The notes under the pieces are model-generated. The model saw nothing but the letters and a program-made list of their open reading frames with translations. It made no database searches and was not told the origin of the DNA. The translations under genes and the position numbers were made by a program. Below, one piece after another: positions 40,211-46,975 of a stretch of 46,975 nucleotides of DNA. This DNA is from DASSCW01 sp036556695 (GTDB taxonomy: Bacteria; Chloroflexota; Limnocylindria; QHBO01). Position 1 is the stretch's first letter; every line of letters starts with the position of its first letter. The DNA lies in contig DATBIY010000121.1 of assembly GCA_036556695.1 (NCBI GenBank), positions 1 to 46,975 on the forward strand, in the 5' to 3' direction.

Positions 40211-40948
40211 TCAGCCTTGTGAGTGCGTGCGCCTGTCGTGCGGTAGCTCGTCATAGAGGGATGCCATGCGCTGGTTGCGGTAGCCGATCCAGCCGAGGAT
40301 CACGCCCGTGATCACAAATGCCACCACGCCCACCAGCGCGGCGGACACCATGGCCATGTTCAGCTGTACGACCACGATGGCCGCCAGCACCGCGGCCACC
40401 ATGGCGTCCACGAAGCCGATGGTCGAAGGCGTCGTCACGAAGCCGTGGAAGCGCCCCGAGTCGAACCCGGTGTCCATGCTCCCGTAGCTGCGGAAGATGT
40501 CGACCGCGTCCTCCGTCGTACCGGTGATGAAGTAGCGGCCCACGTCAGGGTCGAGCTCCAGGTAGGCGCCGCGCAGCCGGTTCATGCCGCGCACCCAAAC
40601 GTAGTCCTCGTTGTTGATCTCCAGCAGGCGCACGTAGGTCGCCAGGCCAACGAACAGCACCACCGGCAGAGTCAGCAGGGCGAACACCATGAAGCCCTCG
40701 CCGAACTGGGTGGCCTGCGCAACCAGGGCCAACGCCACGATCGCGCCGGAGAGCAGCGACAGGAACATGCTCGACCGGGCAAACGCCTCGTTCCACGACA
40801 GCGAGCGGGTGGCCAGCAGGCTCCAGTGCTCGGTGGCCAGGACCTGCATCCGCAGCGCGCGGCGCGCGGCGGTATCGGCTCCGGCATCCTCCGGGCCGGC
40901 TCCGACGGAAGCCGGCGGCACGCCGTGCGGCAGGCGCTCGTGGCTCAT
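40211..40948 (-). CDS. Four-helix membrane protein of unknown function
   Basis: A 245-residue protein with a cytoplasmic N-terminus of about 50 residues, two membrane helices (about 60-80 and 86-106), a central soluble domain of about 70 residues (RLLEINNEDYVWVRGMNRLRGAYLELDP) and two further helices (about 175-225). The segment LATEHWSLLATRSLSWNEAFARSSMFLSLLSG is shared by a group of uncharacterised bacterial membrane proteins. Start: ATG 40948 is preferred to ATG 40957, because TACGAT at 40956-40961 ends 7 bases before it. Diverges from the YcaQ-like gene. Confidence 0.75.
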   Translation of the reverse strand: MSHERLPHGVPPASVGAGPEDAGADTAARRALRMQVLATEHWSLLATRSLSWNEAFARSSMFLSLLSGAIVALALVAQATQFGEGFMVFALLTLPVVLFVGLATYVRLLEINNEDYVWVRGMNRLRGAYLELDPDVGRYFITGTTEDAVDIFRSYGSMDTGFDSGRFHGFVTTPSTIGFVDAMVAAVLAAIVVVQLNMAMVSAALVGVVAFVITGVILGWIGYRNQRMASLYDELPHDRRTHSQG

Positions 40949-40955
40949 GGCCGGC

Positions 40956-40961
40956 ATCGTA
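40956..40961 (-). promoter_or_regulatory. -10 hexamer TACGAT (leaderless) of the membrane-protein gene
   Basis: TACGAT on the minus strand, then 7 bases and ATG 40948; +1 one nt before the start. The upstream ATG at 40957 is inside the hexamer. Confidence 0.4.
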
Positions 40962-40985
40962 CCAACGGCGGTCCAGCCGCCCCGC

Positions 40986-40991
40986 TAGCAT
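40986..40991 (+). promoter_or_regulatory. -10 hexamer TAGCAT (near-leaderless) of the YcaQ-like gene
   Basis: TAGCAT is followed by 9 bases and the ATG at 41001; +1 about 3 nt before it. Confidence 0.4.
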
Positions 40992-41000
40992 CGGCGGCTC

Positions 41001-42248
41001 ATGGCAGACGTCACCCGGCTCCAGCTCGAGATCAGCGCCGGCCACGCCCGCCGCTTCCTGGTCAGCCGCCACCTCCTCGCCCCGCCGAGGGCGCTGGCGC
41101 CGGAGGCGGCATCGGTCCTGCGCGTGATCGACCGGCTGGGTCTGCTGCAGTTCGACCCGCTGGAGGTGCCGGGCGCGCGCAACCACGACCTGGTGCTGCA
41201 CGCGCGCATCGCCGGCTACCGGCGCGGCTGGGCCGAGGAGTGGCTGTACGGCGAGGACCGGCGGCTGATCGAGATCTACAACAAGAGCCTGAACATTCTG
41301 CCCATGGACCAGCTGCCGCACTACGCCATCAGCTGGGAGCGCTCCGCCAACTACTACTCGGACCGCATCCTGACCGAGCAGTCGAAGGTGGCCGACGCCA
41401 TCCTGGAGACCATTCGGCGGGAAGGCCCGCTGGCGACCAACGCGTTCAAGGAGCACAACCACGCCATCGACTGGTGGTGGGCTCCGACCTCCGCCGCGCG
41501 GGCCGTCATGGAGGCGCTGTTCGTGTCCGGCCGCCTGGGCATCGCGCGCCGAGACGGCAACCGCCGCTACTACGACCTCATCGAGCGCATCGTCCCCGCC
41601 GAACTGCTCAACCGCCGCGAGTCCGAGAATGACGCCCTGCGCATGCGCCTGCTGAGCCGATACCGCGCGGTCGGGCTCCTCGGAGAAAAGGCGCCGGCTG
41701 ACGTCATCTACAGCACCGGCACCGCCGCGCAGCGCGCCGCGTGGACGACGCAGCTGACGGAGGACGGGACGCTGCTGCCGCTGGCCGTCGATGGGCTGCA
41801 CGGCACGCGCCTCATCCTGGCCGAGGAGGAGCCGATCCTGGAGGCGACACGCGACCCCGCATCGGTTCCGCCGGCCGTCGCGTTCATGGCGCCGCTGGAT
41901 CCATTGATCTGGGACCGCCGCCTGCTCCGCGACCTGTTCGGCTTCGAGTACACGTGGGAGGTGTACACGCCGGCGGCCAAGCGCAAGCATGGCTACTACG
42001 TGCTGCCGCTGCTCTTCGGCGAGCGGCTGGTCGGCCGCATCGAGCCGCGCCTCGAGCGCAAGACCGGCGAGCTGCGCATCCTGGGCGTCTGGTTCCAGCC
42101 GGATTTCAGGCCGATGGAGGAGCCGCACTTCGGCGCGGCACTCGCCCAGGCGCTGGACGCATACACCACGTTCGTCGGCGCGAGAAAGGTCACGTGGCCG
42201 CGGACGCGCGCCGGCAGGGAGCTTGCCGCCGCCCTACGCGCCGCGTAG
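41001..42248 (+). CDS. YcaQ/AlkZ-like winged-helix DNA glycosylase family protein
   Basis: A 415-residue protein of the AlkZ/YcaQ (HTH_42) family; characterised members are DNA glycosylases that unhook interstrand crosslinks. Near residue 46, LGLLQFDPLEVPGARNHDLVL contains the Q-hydrophobic-D motif that aligns with the catalytic motif of YcaQ-type enzymes. Winged-helix regions follow, and the C-terminal block PLDPLIWDRRLLRDLFGFEY with TWEVYTPAAKRKHGYYVLPL is the best-conserved part. It is a neighbour of xthA, an AP endonuclease, in convergent orientation, which fits a base-excision repair role. Confidence 0.88.
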   Translation: MADVTRLQLEISAGHARRFLVSRHLLAPPRALAPEAASVLRVIDRLGLLQFDPLEVPGARNHDLVLHARIAGYRRGWAEEWLYGEDRRLIEIYNKSLNILPMDQLPHYAISWERSANYYSDRILTEQSKVADAILETIRREGPLATNAFKEHNHAIDWWWAPTSAARAVMEALFVSGRLGIARRDGNRRYYDLIERIVPAELLNRRESENDALRMRLLSRYRAVGLLGEKAPADVIYSTGTAAQRAAWTTQLTEDGTLLPLAVDGLHGTRLILAEEEPILEATRDPASVPPAVAFMAPLDPLIWDRRLLRDLFGFEYTWEVYTPAAKRKHGYYVLPLLFGERLVGRIEPRLERKTGELRILGVWFQPDFRPMEEPHFGAALAQALDAYTTFVGARKVTWPRTRAGRELAAALRAA

Positions 42249-42256
42249 CGCTGCCG

Positions 42257-43042
42257 CTATTTCTTGAAGTCGACGATCAGCGGCGCGTGGTCGGAGGGGA
42301 TGCCCGGGTAGGTCGACGGCTTGCGCGCATCCCGGTCGCGCTCCGCGGCCACCGCCCGCGCGGCGAGCGGCGGCGAGACGTACACGTGGTCGATCCGCAT
42401 CCCGAAGTTCTTGTGAAAGTGGCCGGCGCGGTAGTCCCACCAGGTGAAGAAGCCGGTTTCAGGGTGGAACTGCCGCACCACGTCGACCATGCCCCACTCG
42501 CGCAGCTTGGCCACCGCGGCGCGCTCGCGCGGTGAGACGTGGGTCGCACCATGGGCCGCCTGGGCGTCCCACACGTCGTCATCGGTGGGCGCAACGTTGT
42601 AGTCGCCGCAGATCGCTAGCTCGGTGCCCGGATCTGTGTCATCCAGCCACGCCGAGAGTCGCGCCAGCCAGTCCAGCTTCTCCAGGTAGAACTCCGAATC
42701 CACCATGCGGCCGTTCGGCACGTAGATGCTGGCCACCCGGATGCCGCCGCAGGTGGCGGCCAGGAAGCGGCCGCCGTCATCGGCCCAGCCGTCCGGGTTC
42801 GGGATCCCCGCGGTCACCTCCTCGACGCCCAGCCGCGAGGCGATGGCCACCCCATTCCAGCGGCCCGGCCCGTGGTGCACCAGCTCGTAGCCCAGCGCCT
42901 GGAAATCCATCAGCGGCGCCTGCGCGTCGCTCAGCTTCGTCTCCTGCATGCACAGGATGTCGGGCTGCTGCGCCTGTGTCCAGGCCAGCACGCGGTCGAG
43001 CCGTGCCTTCAGCGAATTGACGTTCCAGGTGGCGAGACGCAT
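42257..43042 (-). CDS. xthA: Exodeoxyribonuclease III
   Basis: A 261-residue Mg-dependent AP endonuclease/3'-5' exonuclease in base-excision repair. MRLATWNVNSLKARLDRVLAW, CMQETKL near residue 31 (metal-binding Glu), ICGDYNVAPTDDDVWD near 141 (catalytic Asp and Asn), and the C-terminal SDHAPLIVDF (catalytic Asp-His) are all intact, as is FGMRIDHVYVS. The stop is 8 bp from the convergent YcaQ-like gene. TAGACT 9 bases before the ATG suggests a near-leaderless mRNA; the promoter overlaps that of mscL. Confidence 0.97.
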   Translation of the reverse strand: MRLATWNVNSLKARLDRVLAWTQAQQPDILCMQETKLSDAQAPLMDFQALGYELVHHGPGRWNGVAIASRLGVEEVTAGIPNPDGWADDGGRFLAATCGGIRVASIYVPNGRMVDSEFYLEKLDWLARLSAWLDDTDPGTELAICGDYNVAPTDDDVWDAQAAHGATHVSPRERAAVAKLREWGMVDVVRQFHPETGFFTWWDYRAGHFHKNFGMRIDHVYVSPPLAARAVAAERDRDARKPSTYPGIPSDHAPLIVDFKK

Positions 43043-43070
43043 TCACAGGCGAGTCTATCGGCCCTACCAT
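43042..43070 (+). promoter_or_regulatory. Sigma70 promoter of mscL
   Basis: TTCACA (43042-43047), a 17-bp spacer and TACCAT (43065-43070). Predicted start near 43077, leader about 33 nt with GGAGGAG before the ATG. The -35 overlaps the xthA start codon. Confidence 0.6.
43052..43057 (-). promoter_or_regulatory. -10 hexamer TAGACT of xthA (near-leaderless)
   Basis: TAGACT on the minus strand, then 9 bases and the ATG at 43042. It lies within the mscL promoter spacer on the other strand. Confidence 0.45.
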
Positions 43071-43109
43071 CCGCTCACACATCGTCGGCCCGGCACATGG
43101 AGGAGACCC

Positions 43110-43511
43110 ATGATCCGCGAGTTCCGCGACTTCGTCCTGCGGGGGAATGTCCTCGACCTGGCGGTCGGCATCGTCATCGGCGCCGCGTTCACGGCCATCG
43201 TGAACTCGCTGGTGGCCGACATTCTGACGCCGATCATCGGCATCCTCTTCAACTCCGATTTCAGCTCGATGACCGCCACGGTCAACGGCTCGGTGATCAC
43301 CTACGGCAACTTCATCAACGCGCTGATCAGCTTCCTGCTGGTGGCTGCTGCGCTGTTCTTCTTCGTGGTCAAGCCGATGAATGCGCTGGCGGCCCGCCGT
43401 GCCGCCACCCAGCCCGGGGAGCCGACCACCAAGGCCTGTCCGTTCTGCACCACCGAGATCGCGATCTCGGCAACGCGCTGCCCGGCCTGCACCAGCCAGC
43501 TGAACGCCTAG
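43110..43511 (+). CDS. mscL: Large-conductance mechanosensitive channel with C-terminal zinc ribbon
   Basis: A 133-residue channel that opens under osmotic downshock. IREFRDFVLRGNVLDLAVGIVIGAAFTAIV is the N-terminal amphipathic helix and pore helix; a second helix FINALISFLLVAAALFFFVV lies at about 70-90. The usual C-terminal bundle is replaced by a linker and CPFC...CPAC (about 111-128), a four-Cys zinc-ribbon-like tail known in some MscL proteins. ATG 43110 has GGAGGAG 4 bases before it. Confidence 0.95.
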   Translation: MIREFRDFVLRGNVLDLAVGIVIGAAFTAIVNSLVADILTPIIGILFNSDFSSMTATVNGSVITYGNFINALISFLLVAAALFFFVVKPMNALAARRAATQPGEPTTKACPFCTTEIAISATRCPACTSQLNA

Positions 43512-43590
43512 CCGCCTGGGCCGCTGCTCGGCGCCGGACTATTACCCGCCTGTCATAGGAACGACCGATCAGCCCCAGAATCTGCTTCGT

Positions 43591-43609
43591 TCATGACCCC
43601 CGGTCATGA
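43591..43609. promoter_or_regulatory. 19-bp perfect palindrome between mscL and the RluA-type gene
   Basis: TCATGACC-CCC-GGTCATGA lies in the 144-bp gap between two converging genes. A short TTTT follows ten bases later on the plus strand, so it could end the mscL transcript; it could equally be an operator. Confidence 0.45.
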
Positions 43610-43655
43610 GAGCGGCAGGTTTTGGGCAAATCGCGTCGGTTTCATTACAGGGTAG

Positions 43656-44315
43656 TCATACGTCGGCTTTGCGCTGGTCGCCCAGCACGCTCGCGAAGTC
43701 GTCGGGCAACTCGGCAGCCAGCCGCGTGCCGTCAGCCAGCGTCAGGTCGGCGGCATGCAGCATCAGCCGCGGTGCGCCTCCGACCGGCCGCGGACTGCCG
43801 TACCTGGTGTCGCCCATGATGGGATGCCCGATCGAATAGAGATGCACCCGGATCTGATGCCGCCGCCCGGTGAGGGGTTCGACCTCCAGCACGTCGGCGT
43901 CAGGCAGGCGCTCGCGCAGCTTCCAACGTGTCATCGCCTCGCGCCCATTCGGATCCACGCCCACCCGACCCGAGCCGAATTCGCGCAGCGGCTCCCGAAT
44001 CTCCCCGCTGCGTCCCTCGACGTGGCCCTGCACCAGCGCCAGGTAGCGCTTGGTGACCAGCCGCTCCTCGAACTGGCGCGACAGCTCCCGATGCGCCTCG
44101 GCCGTCTTGGCGAAGACCATAACCCCGCTCGTCTCGCGGTCCAGGCGATGCACGAGGAAGGCCTTCGCGCCGATGTGCTCGGACACCGCCGCCTGCAGCG
44201 TGTCCGGCGCAGCCACTCCCCCGCCGGGCGCCACGGCCTGATCGGCCGGCTTGTCCACGGCAATCAGGCGCTCATCCTCGTGGAGGACGCGGAGGACGTG
44301 TGCAGAGTCAGGCAA
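43656..44315 (-). CDS. RluA family pseudouridine synthase
   Basis: A 219-residue RNA pseudouridine synthase. LIAVDKPADQAVAPGG near residue 17, the catalytic block HRLDRETSGVMVFAKTAEAH near 56 (Asp is catalytic), RYLALVQGHV near 90 and LEVEPLTGRRHQIRVHLYSIGHPI near 142 are in the family order. There is no S4 domain. The start is TTG at 44315 with GGGAG 5 bases before it. Its rRNA or tRNA target cannot be inferred. It lies 101 bp after dnaK on the same strand. Confidence 0.92.
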   Translation of the reverse strand: MPDSAHVLRVLHEDERLIAVDKPADQAVAPGGGVAAPDTLQAAVSEHIGAKAFLVHRLDRETSGVMVFAKTAEAHRELSRQFEERLVTKRYLALVQGHVEGRSGEIREPLREFGSGRVGVDPNGREAMTRWKLRERLPDADVLEVEPLTGRRHQIRVHLYSIGHPIMGDTRYGSPRPVGGAPRLMLHAADLTLADGTRLAAELPDDFASVLGDQRKADV

Positions 44316-44338
44316 GGCTGCTCCCAGAGATGCGAAGC

Positions 44339-44396
44339 GCCGCCCGCGCTGCCCCGAAGCCTGTTGCGGAGCAAGGCGAGGGGTAGTGCGGGCGGC
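44339..44396 (-). terminator. Long hairpin downstream of dnaK
   Basis: GCCGCCCGCGCT (44339-44350) pairs with AGTGCGGGCGGC (44385-44396) with one G-U pair; CCCC/GGGG and GCCT/AGGC extend it inward to about 20 bp. A second hairpin TCCCGT/ACGGGA (44400-44416) touches the dnaK stop. No T-tract follows. Confidence 0.5.
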
Positions 44397-44416
44397 CCAT
44401 CCCGTGCCTGACGGGA

Positions 44417-46351
44417 TCAGACTTCCTTGTACTCGCCCTCGATGGTCTCGCCTTCCTCCGAAGACTCGGCCTCGCCATCGGCTCCGGCTCCGCCTTCGGT
44501 GCCATTGCCGGATGATCCGTCGCCGTCGCCACCGCCACCGCTGGCCTCGTAGGCACGGGTGCCGATGCGCTGCAGCGTTTCGGCCAGCTGCTGCTTGGTC
44601 GAGTCGATGGCGCCGGCATCGGTCCCGTTCAGGGCCTCGCGCACCGCGGCGATCCGCGTCTGGACCTCCGACTTCTCCTCGTCGGACAGCTTGTCGTCCA
44701 GGTCCTTGAGCAGCCGCTCGGCCTGGAAGGTCAGCTGGTCGGCCTCGTTGCGCGACTCCACCTCAGCGCGCTTCTTCCGGTCCTCCTCGGCGTGCTCGGC
44801 CGCGTCGCGGACCATCTGGTCCACGTCCTCCTTGGCGAGCATGGAGCTGGCGGTGATGGTCACCTTCTGCTCCTTGTTGGTGGCCTTGTCCTTGGCCGTC
44901 ACGTTGAGGATGCCGTTGGCGTCGATGTCGAAGGTGACCTCGATCTGCGGCACGCCACGCGGAGCCGGCGGAATGCCGTCCAGGCGGAACGTCGCCAGCT
45001 TCTTGTTGTCCGAAGCCATCTCGCGCTCGCCCTGCAGCACCACGATGTCCACGCTCGGCTGGTTGTCCGAGGCGGTCGAGAACATCTGCGTGTGCGACGT
45101 GGGGATGGTGGTGTTGCGATTGATCATCTTGGTGGCCACGCCGCCCAGGGTCTCGATGCCCAGCGACAGCGGAGTGACGTCCAGCAGCAGCACGTCCTTG
45201 ACCTCGCCGCCCAGCACGCCGGCCTGGATGGCGGCGCCAACCGCCACCACCTCGTCGGGGTTGACGCCCTTGTGCGGCTCCTTGCCGCCGAACTGCGCCT
45301 TGACCGCCTCGACCACTGCCGGCATGCGGGTCATGCCACCGACCAGGATCACCTCGTCGATCTCGTTCGGCTTCAGGCCGGCATCGGCCAGCGCCTGCTT
45401 GACCGGGCTCTCGGTGCGCTTGATGAGGTCGGCCACCAGGTCCTCGAGCTTGGCGCGTGACAGCGTCATGACAAGGTGCTTGGGGCCGGAGGCATCGGCG
45501 CTGATGAACGGCAGGTTGACCTCCGTCTGGGTGGTGGAGGACAGCTCGATCTTCGCCTTCTCGGCCGCCTCCTTGAGGCGCTGCAGGGCGATCCGGTCCT
45601 TGGCCAGGTCGATGCCTTCAGACTTCTTGAACTCCTCGGCCAGCCAGTCGATGATCCGCTGGTCGAAGTCGTCGCCGCCCAGGTGGGTGTCGCCGTTGGT
45701 CGAGCGCACCTCGAAGACGCCCTCGGACAGCTCCAGGATGGAGATGTCGAAGGTGCCGCCGCCCAGGTCGTAGACGGCGATCTTCTCTTCCTTCTGCTTG
45801 TCCAGTCCGTAGGCCAGGGCCGATGCGGTGGGCTCGTTGACGATGCGCTTCACGTCCAGCCCGGCGATGCGGCCAGCGTCCTTGGTGGCCTGCCGCTGGG
45901 TGTCGTCGAAGTAGGCCGGCACGGTGATGACCGCCTCGGTCACCTTCTCGCCCAGGTAGGCCTCCGCGTCGCCCTTCAGCTTCTGCAGGATCATGGCGCT
46001 GATCTCGGGCGGGCTGAAGGTCTTGCCGTTGGCCAGGGTGACGACCACGCCGTCCGACTTCGGGTCTTTCTCGACCTGGTACGGCACAAGGTCCTTGCTG
46101 CGCTGGACCTCGGGGTCGTCCCAGCGGCGTCCCATGAAGCGCTTGATGCTGAAGATGGTGTTCTCCGGGTTGGTGATCGCCTGGCGCTTGGCCACCTGGC
46201 CAACCAGCCGCTCCCCGGACTTCGCAAAGGCGACGACCGATGGCGTGATCCGGCCGCCCTCCGCGTTGGTGATGACCTGGGGCTCGCCGCCCTCCATGGC
46301 CGCGACCACGGAGTTCGTGGTGCCCAGGTCGATGCCGATGATCTTTGCCAT
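44417..46351 (-). CDS. dnaK: Chaperone protein DnaK (Hsp70)
   Basis: A 644-residue ATP-dependent chaperone. MAKIIGIDLGTTNSVVAAMEGG is the ATPase phosphate-1 loop; AVYDLGGGTFDISILELSEG near residue 190 and VILVGGMTRMPAV near 330 are the other family signatures; the interdomain linker DVLLLDVTPLSLG near 385 leads to the substrate domain; a Gly/Glu-rich tail ends in EGEYKEV. ATG 46351 has GGAG 9 bases before it. It lies 3 bp after grpE, in a grpE-dnaK operon whose upstream end is outside the window; dnaJ is separate at 39278. Confidence 0.98.
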   Translation of the reverse strand: MAKIIGIDLGTTNSVVAAMEGGEPQVITNAEGGRITPSVVAFAKSGERLVGQVAKRQAITNPENTIFSIKRFMGRRWDDPEVQRSKDLVPYQVEKDPKSDGVVVTLANGKTFSPPEISAMILQKLKGDAEAYLGEKVTEAVITVPAYFDDTQRQATKDAGRIAGLDVKRIVNEPTASALAYGLDKQKEEKIAVYDLGGGTFDISILELSEGVFEVRSTNGDTHLGGDDFDQRIIDWLAEEFKKSEGIDLAKDRIALQRLKEAAEKAKIELSSTTQTEVNLPFISADASGPKHLVMTLSRAKLEDLVADLIKRTESPVKQALADAGLKPNEIDEVILVGGMTRMPAVVEAVKAQFGGKEPHKGVNPDEVVAVGAAIQAGVLGGEVKDVLLLDVTPLSLGIETLGGVATKMINRNTTIPTSHTQMFSTASDNQPSVDIVVLQGEREMASDNKKLATFRLDGIPPAPRGVPQIEVTFDIDANGILNVTAKDKATNKEQKVTITASSMLAKEDVDQMVRDAAEHAEEDRKKRAEVESRNEADQLTFQAERLLKDLDDKLSDEEKSEVQTRIAAVREALNGTDAGAIDSTKQQLAETLQRIGTRAYEASGGGGDGDGSSGNGTEGGAGADGEAESSEEGETIEGEYKEV

Positions 46352-46354
46352 TGG

Positions 46355-46957
46355 TCAGTGCTCCTTCGGGTTGTTCGCGACTCGAACGAGCGCCGGGCGC
46401 AGCACCCGGTCGTGCAGCCGATATCCGCGCTGCAGCTCGCCGATTACGTGGTTGTCTGGGTGCTCCGTTGTCTCCTCGTGGACCACGGCCTCGTGGACAT
46501 TGGGATCGAACGGCAGGCCAGTGGCCTCGATGGACGTCACGCCCTCCGACTCCAGCACGCCGCGCAGCTTGCGCTCGACGAGCCGCACGCCCTCGACCCA
46601 CGCGTCGTCGGTGTCAGGTGGCACGTTCTCCAGTGCCCGGTCGAAGTCGTCCAGGACGCTGAGCAGCTTGCCGATGAGCAGCGCGTTTGCGAAGCGCGCC
46701 ACCGTCTCGCGCTCGTCATCGGTCCGGCGCTTGTAGTTCGAATAGTCGGCGGCCGCCCGCTGCCAGGCGCGCAGGTTCTCGTCGGAGGCGGCCCGCGCCT
46801 CCTCGAGCGCCCGCTCGAGCTTGTCCAGCTCGCGCATCAGCTCGGCCCGCGACGGGCCCTTGCCGCGCCGCTCGTCGGTCGCCTCCGTGGTTTCGGTGGC
46901 AGTCGTCTCTTTGGTGGCCGCCTCGCGGGCGTCGCCGTTGGTTCGTGGTTCAGTCAT
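46355..46957 (-). CDS. grpE: Nucleotide exchange factor GrpE
   Basis: A 200-residue cofactor that releases ADP from DnaK. A Thr/Glu-rich N-terminal extension (1-35) precedes a long helix (ELMRELDKLERALEEARAAS) and WQRAAADYSNYKRRTDDERE near residue 65; the C-terminal beta domain contains GLPFDPNVHEAVVHEET and VIGELQRGYRLHDRVLRPALVRVA, the GrpE signature. ATG 46957 is 18 bp from the window edge, so its promoter and any CIRCE copy are not visible. Confidence 0.97.
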   Translation of the reverse strand: MTEPRTNGDAREAATKETTATETTEATDERRGKGPSRAELMRELDKLERALEEARAASDENLRAWQRAAADYSNYKRRTDDERETVARFANALLIGKLLSVLDDFDRALENVPPDTDDAWVEGVRLVERKLRGVLESEGVTSIEATGLPFDPNVHEAVVHEETTEHPDNHVIGELQRGYRLHDRVLRPALVRVANNPKEH

Positions 46958-46975
46958 GGGTCTCGCCGTAATGGG

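Overview
This 47-kb window is a dense, high-GC (roughly 70%) bacterial chromosome segment with about 48 protein genes, no rRNA, tRNA, CRISPR array, integrase, transposase or phage module. Gene orders rpsU-yqeY-pgpH(7TMR-HD)-ybeY and HIT-rsmE-prmA-dnaJ, a CIRCE operator, a short-type S-adenosylhomocysteinase, a LAL-type LuxR regulator and TTG/GTG starts together suggest a high-GC member of Chloroflexota (Limnocylindria-like). That taxon is an inference from gene content, not a placement.

Layout. 1-4982 (minus): metK, a TPR-like protein, proC, manC, a DUF374 acyltransferase and a truncated phosphohexomutase, linking S-adenosylmethionine and proline synthesis with GDP-mannose formation. 5031-6353 (plus): an MFS exporter diverging from metK across 48 bp. 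6420-11303: a secreted PD40 propeller protein, a TusA-DsrE pair and a large ATPase-LuxR regulator. 11326-15209: ahcY, a GNAT, apt, a histone-H1-like basic protein, and a small membrane protein with its XRE regulator. 15226-20158: aconitase with an unusual linker, diverging from a PLDc_N/ABC transporter operon. 20164-25266 (minus): pth, mfd, a GNAT, and a DUF4287/DUF5655 protein. 25364-32551 (plus): FAD oxidoreductase, ammonium transporter, a 28-aa membrane peptide, a membrane-anchored protein with a sigma-like cytoplasmic part, and three Tad-type pseudopilins behind a leader full of hairpins. 32610-39278 (minus): ybeY, pgpH, yqeY, rpsU, HIT, rsmE, prmA, and dnaJ under CIRCE. 39325-39676 is a gene-free, repeat-rich stretch. 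39677-46957: an Imm5-like protein, a membrane protein, a YcaQ-like protein, xthA, mscL with a zinc-ribbon tail, an RluA-type synthase, and dnaK-grpE.

The most general signal is regulatory. At least 14 genes carry a TANNNT-type -10 hexamer placed 6-9 bases before the start codon, so transcription would begin at or within 3 nt of the start: leaderless mRNAs. The other genes have ordinary Shine-Dalgarno sites. In two cases (mfd/GNAT and rsmE/HIT) the hexamer is built from the stop codon of the upstream gene.

Best candidates for undescribed biology: the structured 104-nt inverted-repeat element and adjoining tandem repeats between dnaJ and the Imm5-like gene; the tandem-hairpin leader before the pseudopilin genes; the membrane-tethered sigma-like protein; the micropeptide behind amt; and the hairpin that would hide the ribosome binding site of the PD40 gene.
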